Shown piece after piece: positions 23,461 to 35,699 of a stretch of DNA of 64,000 nucleotides. The notes under the pieces were generated by a model. That model had not been told where the DNA came from. It saw only the letters and a program-made list of their open reading frames with translations, and did not search any database. Source of the stretch: Ceriagrion tenellum (taxonomy: Eukaryota > Arthropoda > Insecta > Odonata > Coenagrionidae). Position 1 is the first letter of the stretch; each line of letters opens with the position of its first letter. The position numbers were made by a program, and so were the translations under genes. The stretch is from the NCBI GenBank assembly GCA_963169105.1, contig OY720642.1:77788716-77852715 (forward strand). The letters are read 5' to 3'.

Positions 23461-24815
23461 TCCTACTAATATTATAAATGTGAAAGTTTGTATATTTGGG
23501 TGTTTGTTACTCAATCACGCAAAAACTACTGGACCGATTGAGGTGAAATTTGGCATGTAGATAGAAAATATATTTGTGAATAATATAGGCTATATTAAAA
23601 TCTCAGGGTCCCCTTAGGCCCCCAAAAGGCCCCTCTGGTGGTCCATGATAATCATTGAGTTCGGTGCAGTGGTTTTATTTTTGGCTTTTTAAAAGAACTT
23701 TCACTCAAAATAGAGGGCTGAAATTTTTTTTATCGGATGGCTGAATGAATGAAAATTGTAATTCTTCCAATAGATTTTCTATTACGTTATGTATTCGTGT
23801 GAAAGTCATGTTTTTAGCTGAAAAATCTCACATTTTCTCTGAAATCAACATTATCATATTTCCTTGGCAACCAGAGATTTAGATGCCTCTACCATTTAAA
23901 TATCATGTTTTCCTGCAGGCCCATCATAGCACGTAGAAAGAAAATCTCTAAAAGAAGGGCCCGCAGTCCCAAGGGCTCCATGATAGATTGATTTATCGAG
24001 GGATAATCGATAAATCCTATGTTTATTTACTACTAGTATACTCTTCAATGTCTATTCTCAAAGTACCTCTCATAGGGGCACTGAATGTATATGGAAGATC
24101 ATTGCGTAGTAAACGATACAAATAAAGTAATTAAATAGACTATACACACGATTAAATGCGCAAGAATACTTACGCGCAACGAATAGTAATGAAGGACATC
24201 CGTGCATGAAAATTGGCATTTTCTCTAAGAATCACCATAGATTTTTGATTCAGTAACCAAAACCAATGATTATAGCGACCCTTTACGCCGAAAGTGCCCT
24301 CCTGGTGACGTAGGTTTCATGGGTCAAATAAACATGACTGCTGCAGAAAATGCTCCTTTTGACGTTGTCAACCGCTGGATTGTACCCTACTCTCCGATCC
24401 TGATAAAAATACTCAACGCACTTATAAACGTTAAATAACGCAACTCAATTAGGTCATTCAATGCCAATATATGTATGTACACAAGGGAAGCGATCAAGCC
24501 GTCATTCACTCAGAAGACGGCTCAAGAGAACCGGGGAACGAGGAGACAATCTATGAAACTGGGTGCTATTTAAGAAGTAATACGTCTGCTTGGCCCATTT
24601 TTTGGTTTACCGTGCATGAAAGAGGACCAGCAGTCACTCATCTCTACGTGCATCTGAAAAATGGTCAGCATGTCTACTGCAACGAACACAACGTACAAGA
24701 TATGTTACGAACTCCTCAAATGACCACGCTGACTGTATTCTTCGGGGTTATTGGTTTTCTTATAAAATCATTCTTTTTTCACACCCGTTGAGTTTCAACG
24801 TGTACCTTTCGCTAG
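23461..24815 (+). mobile_element. Helitron, copy 2, with Rep/helicase remnant
   Basis: Starts TCCTACTAATATTATAAATG after an A. The 5' part continues ACTCAATCACGCAAAAACTA then GGACCGATTGAGGTGAAATT, the hallmark insect-Helitron leader. It ends in a CGTTGA/TCAACG hairpin, about 12 nt, then GCTAG before a T. Ends match copy 1 at 5069-6036. Unlike copy 1, it keeps a fragment of Rep/helicase coding just before the 3' end, so it derives from a longer autonomous element by internal deletion. Confidence 0.88.
24471..24770 (+). pseudogene. Helitron Rep/helicase protein fragment
   Basis: About 100 codons resembling the region between the Rep and helicase domains of animal Helitron proteins: YVHKGSDQAVI, a YETGCYLRSNTSAWPIF block, FTVHERGPAVTHLYVHLKNG, then QHVYCNEHNVQ and TTLTVFF. 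The catalytic Rep (HUH) and Pif1 helicase motifs are absent. The frame runs on into the element's 3' terminus, so the protein is truncated. Confidence 0.8.
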
Positions 24816-24948
<133 letters not shown>

Positions 24949-25149
24949 CAGAATTTCACTTTTTGTACTATTCCTGTGGATGTTGCGAAGGCTGGAATTC
25001 GGAGCAAGGATTTTCGCTCGTGGCAGTTTTCGTACAGGCAGTGAAGGCCGATGTATCGGACCGGTGGCAGTTGAAGAGTTATGAGAAAATACCGACCTTT
25101 CAGTTAAGTATGTAATCAACAAATATTAATGCTGTTATCATATTAACTT

Positions 25150-25680
25150 CTAATATATCGTGGGGAACACACATACAAAACATATGCGGCACAGCATTAA
25201 AGGAACTAGGTTTTGTTAAGCGTATATTAGGAAGGTCTTCGGATGAAAATGACAAAGGGACATGATACTTCGCTTATGGTTAGGCCACACCTCGAATACG
25301 CCGCGAGAATTTGGGACCCTGGTCATAAAGATTTAACCAAAAATTTAATAAAATACAAAGAAAAGCTCCACGTTTCGTTAAAAACTGCTGTGAGTGAGCA
25401 TATAGTGTTTCACAGCTTTTAGAGGGATTAAGGTGGGAGCCCCTAGAGACTCGGAGGCTACACACTAGGCTTAGGTTGCTTGAGAAATTCAAAACTGGTG
25501 TGTTTCATAGCGACACAGAGGATATTATCATGACCCCTCACTACATCTCTAGGTCTGACAGAAGCGATAAAATAAGAGGGGTACATTGCCGAACAGAGCA
25601 CTATGAAAAATCGTTCTTTCCGCGCACAATAAGCGACCAAAATAAAAACTGAGCTCCATTAATACACTCCCATAATACAC
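25150..25680 (+). mobile_element. CR1/L2-like LINE, C-terminal fragment
   Basis: In shifting frames it encodes a LINE post-RT tail: ISWGTHIQNICG, LGFVKRILGRSS, VRPHLEYAA-like, RFVKNCCE, SVSQLLEGLRWEPLETRRL, LRLLEKFKTGVFHSDTEDII, then MTPHYISRSDRSDKIRGVHC and a YEKSFFPRTIS end. Several stops and frameshifts. The same family occurs at 35090-35695 on the minus strand. Confidence 0.8.
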
Positions 25681-25699
25681 GTCAATTCTAATTTATGTC

Positions 25700-26995
25700 C
25701 AAGAAAAAACCAAGAGCATCCGATGAACTCTCAACGAATCGTATCGATTCTCCACTTGTCATCCTGTACACTGTCGGTCGACTGGCTGACCAAAGGTGTA
25801 ATCGTTGCGAATTGTTGCGTTACTCTTCCTCAAACTACTGAATCGTTTCAAGTAACGTTTGTGAGTGCAGAAACATTGGCGAAAGATTGTTTAATATCGC
25901 GATCCATGCGAGATGGAGAGAGGAATGCTGGCGAGGTGTGAATACTAAGCAGTTAAGAAAAAATAGGTTGGGATATCGCATTCAAGGGTGAAGCTGGAGG
26001 AAAAACATTGTGTACAAGTATAGACTTGACTTTCACTTGAATAATGTCATAGTCTGCGGTAAAGACGGCATTTCACAATCTCTCGAGATGTCAAGTCTTT
26101 GTGGATTTCTCATTTTATGTAAATGGCCCTTGAATTACCTCTTGAGACGTGAGATGCTTAGCGTGTGAATGGAGAATGTTTTCAAGATGAGATTTGAAAG
26201 CTACTTGGAGACGACAGGTGTCACGACGGTCATCATTTCTGCAGCCTTTATACGGAAACCTCTGAAGTAAATATCAAAAACTAATATTGAGCTTGGTTTT
26301 AAGTTTATCATCTGAGTTCCTACAGCTATATTGGTTAGGTCATTCCTTTGTTATTTTTTTTATTGTTCGAGATATCTTGTTTCTATGAGTCACATGATAT
26401 TCCTAGTCGACACGCATGGCGGGGTAAACCACGAAATAACTTTTTCTGAATATGATTACCGAAAAGCGTAATTTTTTGCCGATGAGGAATTAAAGCTATT
26501 TCGAATTCGAGAGAAAGCTAGAACCTAATACATGAGAATTTTGTAATACCTATCGATATGATGTTTGCTGTTTGCATAAAATACGTACTATTAAGACAGT
26601 CGTTGGGATTTTATCCTTTTTTTTTTAACCTGATGCAAATCAAAAGAAGACTGCGAAATACTCCTCGATATTTTTTTAAAATCCCATAAAAAGACCTATT
26701 CTAGAATGCATTCTCCGAGGCTGGAGATTGTTTGAGTGTCGCATCTCGCTAAAAAATAAAATTTAAAGTTGATTATAAATACTTTATTTGACCAGAAGGA
26801 TTACTACTGGAAGTAGACTGTAAAACCAAAGTCTATTTGAAATCATTATAGGTATTCTCTTGGTCGAAGAAATATAATTTGGATTATACGAGAGTTTCAA
26901 AGAGAGTAGCATCATCAGGCATTTGTTATATTCATATTACAACAGCTTGGGGTTTCATCTCCTGAAATTGATCAATTGTTAGCATCATAAAAAGA
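25700..26995. other. Intergenic, nothing recognised
   Basis: Short frames without motifs; no repeat ends recognised. Confidence 0.5.
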
Positions 26996-26999
26996 ATCA

Positions 27000-27420
27000 G
27001 GGGTGCCTACGCGGAGGTTACATGGCGCAAGATGTGCCATCGAAATTTGGGGGAGGGGGAGATTTTTAAAAATAATTCTAATAACAAAGGCGGAAAAAAG
27101 AATAAAATAAAACTAAAAAATCTGGATGACGAGAGTGACAAACGTAATCTGAGGTATTCTAAATATAATTTTTGGGGCAAGGGGGGGGTTATATTATAGG
27201 AAAAGGTTTTTAGGATAATAATAAAAAATTTTGTTCTAACTTATACTCCTTTTCTTTTTTTAAATATTACCTTTTAATGATACTATTTTCTAAAGTTATT
27301 TATTATTCTAATTTAAAAGAAGGAAGCCGGAATGAATAACCGAATTTTAGATGGGGAAATAGGAATTTTGGGGGATTTTTCGCTATAGCATTTGAGGGGA
27401 ATCGGCACACCTCAGCAGAA
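27000..27420 (+). repeat. Unclassified dispersed repeat R1, copy 1
   Basis: Strongly similar to 31296-31775 in the same orientation. Shared words include GGCGCAAG.TGTGCCATCGAA, then ACGAGAGTGACAAACGT and TTTTGTTCTAACTTATA. It carries a G-run and polypurine stretches. No protein motif; family unknown. Confidence 0.75.
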
Positions 27421-27560
27421 TGATGTCCCTTTTCTTCCCAACGACTCTAAATTGCATATCATTAAATTGACTTTTTTTTTCTTTTCAGTTCCAACGAATA
27501 TTGTACAGCTCTATATGTAGTCCATTGTCTCGGACGTGACTTCGTGGAATTTGCTTAGCA

Positions 27561-27748
27561 TTGTAAATGATAAGTATAGCTAAGTTAATCCACATAGATT
27601 TATTACAACAAGACGACCTAGGTTTCGATGAAGCTCGCCGTCATCAATGTTACTAATGTACCTGATGATGACGAGCTTCGTCGAAACCTAGATCGTCTTG
27701 TTATAATTAATCTATGTGGAAAAACTAATTACTTAACATTTGCAACTC
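27561..27748. repeat. Fold-back element with ribozyme-like motif
   Basis: Inverted arms 27561-27646 and 27663-27748 (the inner 57 bp match best) around a 16-bp centre. The right arm reads CTGATGA, T, a GACGA/TCGTC hairpin, then GAAACC; the left arm holds the mirror copy. One of several structures of this kind in the window. Confidence 0.8.
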
Positions 27749-27749
27749 T

Positions 27750-30700
27750 ATATGTAGGTTCTTGATTTATGGTCGGTTTATATTATGTATGTCATATGCG
27801 GTATGTGAGGTTAGGAGCAGTAACTGTGGAGTTCTCTATCTTAAAACACACTTTTACCATTGTCAATCTCATTTCTTAACCTTCCTAGGCCATTCACCTT
27901 CTGGGACAGAGGTTTGGATCCAATCTCCTTTCATGCAGCCATTTCACCCCGCGGATATGTATAGACCTCGTCACAGTCCAGGTTTACTTCTTAACAACCG
28001 CTGATTGCAGTGAAGGCGCTTATTATGTGGTTCGATCACCCTGGCTGTGGCCCGAAGGATCTATGATTCCATCATTCAAGAGTTCAATTTCTCGATCTCT
28101 ATCTACTCGTAGCCGCAATACAGTATTACTTGACGAAGGTCATTGCTGGGTAATGCCTTCGGAATCGACGGCAAGCAAATTATGATTGCGACAACCAGCC
28201 ATGATTCCCGCAAAAATGTTGAAACTACACTGTACACTAACATTCTTCGGCTGCGACTAGCTCACCTTGGAACGAATGAAATCTTATAATCGATTATCTG
28301 CATAATTCACCGGTGGTGGATTCCAACTGCATTAAGTTTTTCGCCTGTGATTGGCCCGTTAGCTCCCTTTCAGCTCGTATGCAGGTTACTTTGCACCGTC
28401 CGTAGATACGCCCAATTAGAATCACTGATGTTGATTACCGTAGGCCATTCCCATTGATTAAAGAATGAATTGACAAGGCGTTCAGTTTTGGTCCGTGAGC
28501 CACGCTTAATTCCCTTTCCACTTATTCCACTTATTAATTCCCTTTCCATCCATAAGTTTCAAAAAAACATCTCTGCATCATTTACAATGTTTAAACTGAT
28601 AGCAACATTAGTAAAACTATCGAAACTAGAAATTCTTAGAAAACTATTGTTCTTTGACCATAACACTGAACTTCCACTATTAATCATTACACGCCACCAT
28701 GTTCTGGATGTGGAAACATAAATTAATACCCTAACCATTAATCAGCTCAAAGAGAAATTATTCGCAATCGTGAACTAACTCTAAAATTATGTTAAGTCAC
28801 TTATCTATGTGATGCGCTTGTGATCACCCCAGATTTTGTATCATTTTGTCATTTTTCTGATTTTTCTATGATTGATACCTATTATCTTTGGTTTTATTAG
28901 GCCATGGAAGAGAAATAAGCCTCTCAGTCGTAGCTGGTATATTTTTTCTGTGATTTATCTGTCAAATATATATGTTTAATGGCTTTTGTGATCGAAGCAG
29001 GAAACTATTTTCTAGATCTATGAATTAAAATACTACATCAATATTAATTCATTTTGCAGAAAATTAAAACGATCAATGCTCAAATTTCATTTAACCCAAT
29101 GAAGCCCGGAGAAAAATATTTATGAAGTTTAATCTTATTTTAATAATCTGTAATATGTCTTATTCAGGGAAAGGATTGTGAATCGTGGTGTAGGAGGAGA
29201 ACAGACTTTATTGCTGGTAATTCAAGTTGTCACAGGGAAGTCAATATATCACTTGTACTTATTTAAAAAAAGTATCACTTCTTACGAATTGAGATTTAAC
29301 AATTGCCTATATATTAAGTCTCACTGCCCTAGACTTTCATCCGTCGAAAACTGCATATTGTTAGTTTAATATCACTGCATGATAAAGAAAAGGACAAAGA
29401 ATTTAAAACTGAAAAATGAAATGAGAGTTATAACTGCGGGATAAGAATTAATTTATTTGAAATTTGTAAGAAACTAGATAGCCATTAATTGGTTGATCAT
29501 AATTTAACTATTATAACTCTCCCCATTATAATGATAATCTGGCCTAGGAGAGCGATTTTCTCAATGTGCTCAAAAATGTTCAAATTTATGTCTGCCACGT
29601 TCCTTAGGAAATGTAAGTTTTAGAATTTAAACGAATTATTTGTTTGAATTATTAGTTGGTCCTGGGCTCGAGGTCCCGCAAGGAAATTTTTATTATGATT
29701 TTGATCAGTTTAATGCAATGGGTTGATTGTAATTTTTGTTTCTCATGGAAACTATTTTCGCAATAAAATTACCAAATCAGTAGGGAAAATACAAGCTTCA
29801 TAAAACTATGTTTGCGGACGACAAACGTTAATTTCAGGACTATATTTTTTGGACCTGGCTCCAATTAAGTTATTTGCATGAAATAGAGCTCTTTCTTTTC
29901 CGTTCCGAAATTTAAAAAATATCAGTATAACACATATACGTTAAACTCTTTCACGCAAAGTTTTATCTTTAGCCGTAGGCACAATGTGTGGATTAATTTG
30001 CGGCGATATGTGACCCATGCAGTCCTCACTGCTTCGGTATTAAACATTTTTATAACTAGTTTTACTTTATATGTACTCTGTTTTGGAGGCTCACCCATAT
30101 CACCATTGATATCAAAAAGAAATCTACTCATCAGATTTTTGTTTAATAAATGCGCTGGAACAGAGATACATAATTTAAGTCATGATCAATGACCTTTATT
30201 GCTGCAACGTAATTGTATTCTTCGTCAGGAGATAATGACTGGTGTTCAGACATGGAAAATTAAATTATAAGCCTGGCAATGCTTGGGAAAAAATAAACTC
30301 ACTGGAAACGTGAAAGTTTGCGCATTATCAATGGTCAGCAGTCATGAGTGAGGTTTTAATGAAGAATATCACCATACCGAAGCAACTTCAATCACAATAT
30401 TTATTCGTTATTGCATTTCGTCTTTGCCTGTAAAGGGTTCGGCCAAGTATTTCTTTCTATCCGATGTGTACACCAGAAGAGTAAAGGTCTGAAGAAAGAA
30501 ATGTTCCTAGTCGCAGCCTTTGTATATACTTGGCGCTCGTGATGTCTTTTAAGTCCATTGACCAAAATATTTTCTCACTGAAATAAATCTTCGGATTTTA
30601 TATTGCATCCGCAATACGCAATACCCCCCTGAGGGCAGTAACTAGGTACAACTCGGATATCGTTTGGTTATTTTTCTAACTTCATTTTTACTGACCTAAA

Positions 30701-30960
30701 AATCTTATAATTTGTCAAAGCATAGCGGTTCTTCTGTCAAATATATCTGTGCTTTATTATCTCCATGTTCCTCTTATCACTGTTAAATTGGTTTTCGCTT
30801 CCTACCTGCTCCGTTTGAATAAGTAACTATCGAGATCCCAATTACTTGTTCACGAAAGAATACATATCCATAACTGGAGGTAATTTGTAGCTCTTCTTTC
30901 TATTGCATCTTCTAGTTTCATCCACGAAGTCCAAACAGCAGATTGGAAAGTTGTCTGGAT
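27750..30960. other. Intergenic, nothing recognised
   Basis: About 3.2 kb of AT-rich sequence with only short frames. No gene, RNA or repeat boundary can be supported. Confidence 0.5.
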
Positions 30961-30968
30961 GATAAATT

Positions 30969-31134
30969 AAAATCTTATTTCTGAGGAAAATGCTATTTAT
31001 TTTAAATTGAGGACGCTCTAGTTTAGTTTTAAAACTATAAGTAATAGCATAAAAACCTTATTTCCGGGGAAAATGCTATTCATTTTAAATTGAGAACGCT
31101 CAAGTTTAGTTTAAAATTCATAAGTGGCATAAAA
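30969..31134 (+). repeat. Two-copy tandem repeat, period about 83 bp
   Basis: Units 30969-31050 and 31051-31134 share GAAAATGCTATT.ATTTTAAATTGA, then an ACGCTC.AGTTTAGTTT run, with scattered substitutions and small gaps. Confidence 0.8.
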
Positions 31135-31295
31135 ACTACAGAAAACCAGCACAGAAAATAATTTTGGCGATGGAGATTTTTCTGCGTCAATGAGTTGAAT
31201 TATTATAAAAATATACTAGTCACGCGTTCCGCTTTATTTGGTGATGCTGTTGTTTACATACTTTCGGGACTTTGAACATTTGAACATAGGAGTTA

Positions 31296-31775
31296 CGAAA
31301 GGTGCCTACGTGGGGATTACAGGGCGCAAGTTGTGCCATCGAACTTTTGGAGGAAGGGGAAATTTTAAAGTTTTTTTAATAACAATGGGGAAAAATAAGT
31401 AAAATAAAATTGAAAAATCTGGACGACGAGAGTGACAAACGTGATCTGAGACATTCTAAATATTATTTTTGGCGCAGAGGAGGAGCGGGTAAGATTTGGA
31501 AAAATTTTTTCATGAAAGAGGGAAATATATAAAATATTATATATAAAAAGATATAGGATAGAACTTTTAAGATATACATAAAGATTTTTGTTCTAACTTA
31601 TAATCTTTTTCTTTTTTTAAACATTACCTTTTCATGATACTATTTTTTGAATTTATTTGTTATTCCAATTTAAAACAAGGAAGCTGCAAGGAATAACAGA
31701 ATTTTAGGGGGAAATAGGAATTGAGTTGGGTTATAGCTTTTGAAGGGGATCGACACCCCTGGGAGTTACTAATCC
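31296..31775 (+). repeat. Unclassified dispersed repeat R1, copy 2
   Basis: Second copy of the repeat at 27000-27420, with an A/T-rich insertion of about 60 bp near 31510-31580. The starts (GGTGCCTACG) and ends (GG.GATCG.CACCCCTGGG-like) of the two copies correspond roughly. Class unknown. Confidence 0.75.
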
Positions 31776-31779
31776 CCTT

Positions 31780-33220
31780 ATCTCATTTGTATATAACATA
31801 TTACTCACACTACGTCAACTACTACTAGGTCAAAATTAGTGTACCTTTAAAAACGGTCGTAATGTTTCGATGACTCTCTCAGCCTTTTAAGCTGTTTTAC
31901 TGGAGGTACTTAGTTGCGCAATGAATTTGAAATTGCGAGAATGCGGGCGTGGAAATAGCACAGGCTATTTTCATCTTTTATTCATGCATTCGCGTTGTCA
32001 CCTTCTCCGCTGTACCCTACGTATTTTTCACTGCACTTGCACCCATATATCAAACAGTACAATAAAGTGCCTCGTGAAAAATTGCATTTAGAATATCAAA
32101 ATCTCATTTTATACGGGACACGAAATTGAAAAATTTAACTCTTCATGTTTTTTCTCCATCTGACGAGCAATTGTTACTGTATTAGAGCATGGGCTATTTT
32201 TCCTTCTCGTATACATGCATTATTGTAATTCACCGCTTTACACGACGCAATTTTAAATGCACGCACGTACATAAATCAGATTGTGCAATTACATGCCCTC
32301 TGTAAAAAGGGATTAAGAGTCTTCACTGCGCCAACCGTAGTCATAGCTTTCTAGACGAACCCTGGTTTTCCTTATTTATTAAAGTTTTACTTATTGCTGG
32401 TCTAAGTAAGGATTAAAATGGGACTACAAGTTAGTGTTCGATCTCTCCATATGTAAAAATATTCTAAGTAAACCCAGCATAGCGCGGTTTTTTCTACTGT
32501 ACCTACTCTGTCCATACTTTGGACAAAAGCAGCCGGTGCTGACGCCAGACATCGCTGCCACGCATGTTGGTTTTATATAACCTATGTGCTATCTTCCTTA
32601 GACGTGATCTTACAAAATTATGAATACAGCCATATATTTCTGAACCCGAGGAAATATTTTCACTGCATACATAACAGTCGTATTCATTCGAAAAATTCGG
32701 AACTTTTGAAATATATGAGGTCAAAATCCGAGACACAAGGATGTGATGTAATATTTTTTCTGAGGAGATCCAACTATGGCCCACAACTACCAGGAAACCA
32801 CAGTTCTCAATCTTCATCCATCACGATGCCGAATAATAGCATAGTATCCTTGTTTTTTCTACCTACTGGCAACGAATGTCTATGGAGGTGGATCCATTGC
32901 TCATCGACGGAAAGAAAGTAATCTCTTATTTCAATCAAATTCGATTATTTAGGGAATTGCTTACAGACCGGAGAAGAAGACTAGATTTTATTCAGTAAAA
33001 TGAATAGGATATCAGTATATTACTAACCGTATTGAGTCACCTTTTTATTAGCTCGCAAAACCTTAGGTTGAAATATTGACTGAGATAATCACTCCGCATG
33101 CTCGGGACTCAACATTTATTCTTCGACCAAAATACAATAATAGCATTTAATAGGCACACAGTGGTTGTTATACCATCAAAAGTAAATAACTCTGTAATTT
33201 TCCACTCGACGTGATATATT
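31780..33220. other. Intergenic, nothing recognised
   Basis: No supported gene or repeat. Overlapping short frames on both strands near 32500-32920 lack any motif. Confidence 0.5.
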
Positions 33221-33221
33221 T

Positions 33222-33258
33222 TCCTGACCGGTCTCAACGCCTATGCGTCATTATAAAG
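33222..33258 (-). other. Degraded CTGANGA-hairpin motif
   Basis: The plus strand reads GACCGGTCTCAACGC...GCGTCATTATAAAG. The complement is a decayed form of CTGATGATGACGC...GCGTCGAAACCGGTC, the same pattern as the fold-back motifs at 27662 and 57544. No flanking arms are clear. Confidence 0.35.
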
Positions 33259-33259
33259 T

Positions 33260-34410
33260 TGAAAAACGCTCAGTTCGGAATTGGGGCGGTCTTTAAGTAC
33301 TGCACAAAGTAATTGGCGGTCGGCGAGCGGGCTGGCATAATCAACTCAAGACTTGAGAGCCACCGATCATGCAGCGCGAACCCACTTGAGTGGTGTAATG
33401 CCTTGCTTCCATTACGCTGGTTAGACCTGAGGTTGGGTTACCTGCCTGCGTTCCAGGCGAACAGGGAGACCTGCTGCCATGCTGGGAACTACAACTACTA
33501 CTTCTGTATACTTGGACCATGTATAAACTTGACTAGCAAAATAAGTTTGTTTTATTTTTATCTCAAAATCAAAATATACCCTTTCATGAAATAAGGAGGC
33601 TACAATAGTGTACCAGTGGACCATTATTCTACGTTTTCTACCTATAAATAATAGGTAGGTTATGTCTATAGGTCTTGGGAAAGTAAAGGTGCAATAATTC
33701 ATAACGTAAATAAATTATGAGCTACATGGAAGTACAAGGTATGCCGCTGATTATCACTTATGTAGACCAAAAGAACTGAGAATGTAATCACGAAAGATAA
33801 GAGCGGAATTTCACAGGGGAAAATATAATCGAATTAAAAGGATACGTTGATAGAAAGGCAATCGTGCCAAAAATTGAATTATGTAGTTCACCAAGATGTT
33901 GCCTTATGTAATGAAGTATATGTTAGAAGATACAGAAAATCATCTCTAAGAGTTGTATCCTGTAACTCGTATTACCAGTGATGAGCATGAATAACAGAAT
34001 TAATTCACGCACTGAACTCTCTTTGCTTGAATAATGGTATTAGCTATGCATTTTTTCTTGTTTCTTGTGATACTTCCCAGTATGAGCTCACTCACTGAGA
34101 GAGACATGAGTCCATGAGAGTGGGACGTGGATGCTGGTGTTAAATATTAAAAGCTACCTTCCATACATTTTGACAGAGCTTAATCTAAATTTACGGGAGA
34201 ATTTGATAAGCGACAGGTCCAAATTAAGCAATTTTATTGTACGTTGACAGAATTAGCTACGCTCTAGAGTCTAGCATAAATGAAACAAGGCATAATCAAA
34301 GGGGCGGAAACATTTAGGGCAGGAGTGGGAGTAGACCGGTATAGCTTCATGAGAGGCTACTCCGTTCGCCATTTTTCATCGGACAACGCACATAAAAAGC
34401 TATGCAGACT
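33260..34410. other. Intergenic, nothing recognised
   Basis: No recognisable coding or repeat structure. Confidence 0.5.
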
Positions 34411-34419
34411 TGAACGGTT

Positions 34420-34680
34420 TCCGCCGCTATAGCCTTAAAGTATTTCCAAGATAAATAACTGCATCTGAAGATTTTATGCTTACTTCACCTACAGTGTAGG
34501 TGTGGCATTTGTGTGATGACTTTCGATGGATGTGAACAATGGTGCATTTACTAAGATTTAATGCTAGCCCCCACTCCTGGCACCACAATATAGTAGCACT
34601 CATATTCACCTTTGCCATGCTTGAGTCGAGTATCGAAATTTCGGCCACAATGAATCCTCTAACCTACTTGAAATCCCGAG
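34420..34680 (-). mobile_element. CR1/L2-like LINE, RT thumb fragment
   Basis: Minus-strand translation gives WCQEWGLALNLSKCTIVHIH, then a HTYTVGEVSIKSSDAVIYLG block, the segment after the catalytic core of CR1/L2-type reverse transcriptases. It would directly precede the tail segments at 25150 and 35695 in a full element and probably belongs to that family. Truncated at both ends. Confidence 0.8.
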
Positions 34681-35089
34681 AGAGCTTTGAAAAGAAGTAC
34701 ACATGGTTAACCCTTCTCCCCGAATATTTTGGTTTATTTTCCCCGAATTTCCCTCGTAACAATTATTTCATTTCCTTGGATTGTGCGCCCATTCTTCGTA
34801 CCATCTGAACTTTCTCCAAATGATTGTGTAAAATATCTCCATTGTAATTCTTCATATCAATTCATCCACAGCTTACTAACTGATATCTTTTTTTCGATAT
34901 ATATGTTTTTCCTCGACTTCATAAAATGAAACTTCGAGTCCTCTCCTATCCATCAAAATACATCTACATACTACCCTGCGAGACGCCGCATGTGTGTGTG
35001 GCAGGGGGTGTTAGGTCACCAGCCGCGTAAAGATGTAAGGTTTTGGCAGGAGAAATGGTGACAGGATTATAGGTGACAGAACAGGTGAC

Positions 35090-35695
35090 AGGAATTATGG
35101 GAGTGTATTCAGTGGAGCTCAGTTATTGTTGTGGTCGTTTACTGTGTGCGAAAAGAATAAGTTTTTATACCTATCTGTTCGGTAATGTATCTCTCTTATT
35201 TTATCGCATCAGTCAGACCTAGAGATGTAACGAGGAGTCATGTGGGGGATCGGGTTGGTGTGGTGGCTAGAGTACTCGCCTACCACACGGGCGGCCAGGG
35301 TTCAAAATCCTGCAGAGGCGGATGTTTTTCAGAGGGAGCCCGATCCCTACTTGATTGTCTTGTGGAGTACTCCGTCTGTCGGATGAGACGTGATTAAGCC
35401 GTGGTCCCCTTGGCGCCTTTCGTTGGCAGCAGTAGGCTAATGCCGACGCCGGGTTTCTATCCACACTTCCTCCCTTACCTATCCCCTATGGCGCAAATGA
35501 CCTTAGCCGTCAGTCGCCTCCCCAAAGATTCAATCCAATCCAGGAGTCATGATAATATTCTCTGTGTCGCTCTGAAAAACGTCAGTTCTGAATTTCTCAA
35601 GCAACCTAAGCGGAGTGTGTAGCCTCAGAGTCACTAGGGGCTCCCACCTTAATTAGTTGTGAGACACTATATGTTAGCTCGTAGCATCTCTGCAT
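35090..35695 (-). mobile_element. CR1/L2-like LINE tail fragment, split by a SINE
   Basis: Same family as 25150-25680, opposite strand. Minus-strand reading from 35695: the LRWEPL, LRLLEKFRTDVFQSDTENI and MTP stretch, then (after the SINE) YISRSD and KNLFFSHTVND. A SINE at 35243-35541 interrupts it, with a perfect 10-bp duplication of LINE sequence. Confidence 0.8.
35243..35541 (+). mobile_element. tRNA-derived SINE, copy 1
   Basis: Flanked by perfect 10-bp direct repeats AGGAGTCATG (35233-35242 and 35542-35551). The 5' head has A box-like TGGTGTGGTGG (35256-35266) and B box-like GGTTCAAAATCC (35299-35310), fitting RNA polymerase III promoters of tRNA-derived SINEs. A middle region has CTGTCGGATGAGACG and CCGTGGTCCCCTTGGC. 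It ends in an AATCC-type tail. 299 bp, no coding capacity. A second copy is at 50082. Confidence 0.9.
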
Positions 35696-35699
35696 CTCT

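Noticed and set aside
29922..30192. Overlapping frames on both strands considered as a LINE RT or receptor fragment
   Set aside because: No RT motif or conserved block could be matched on either strand.
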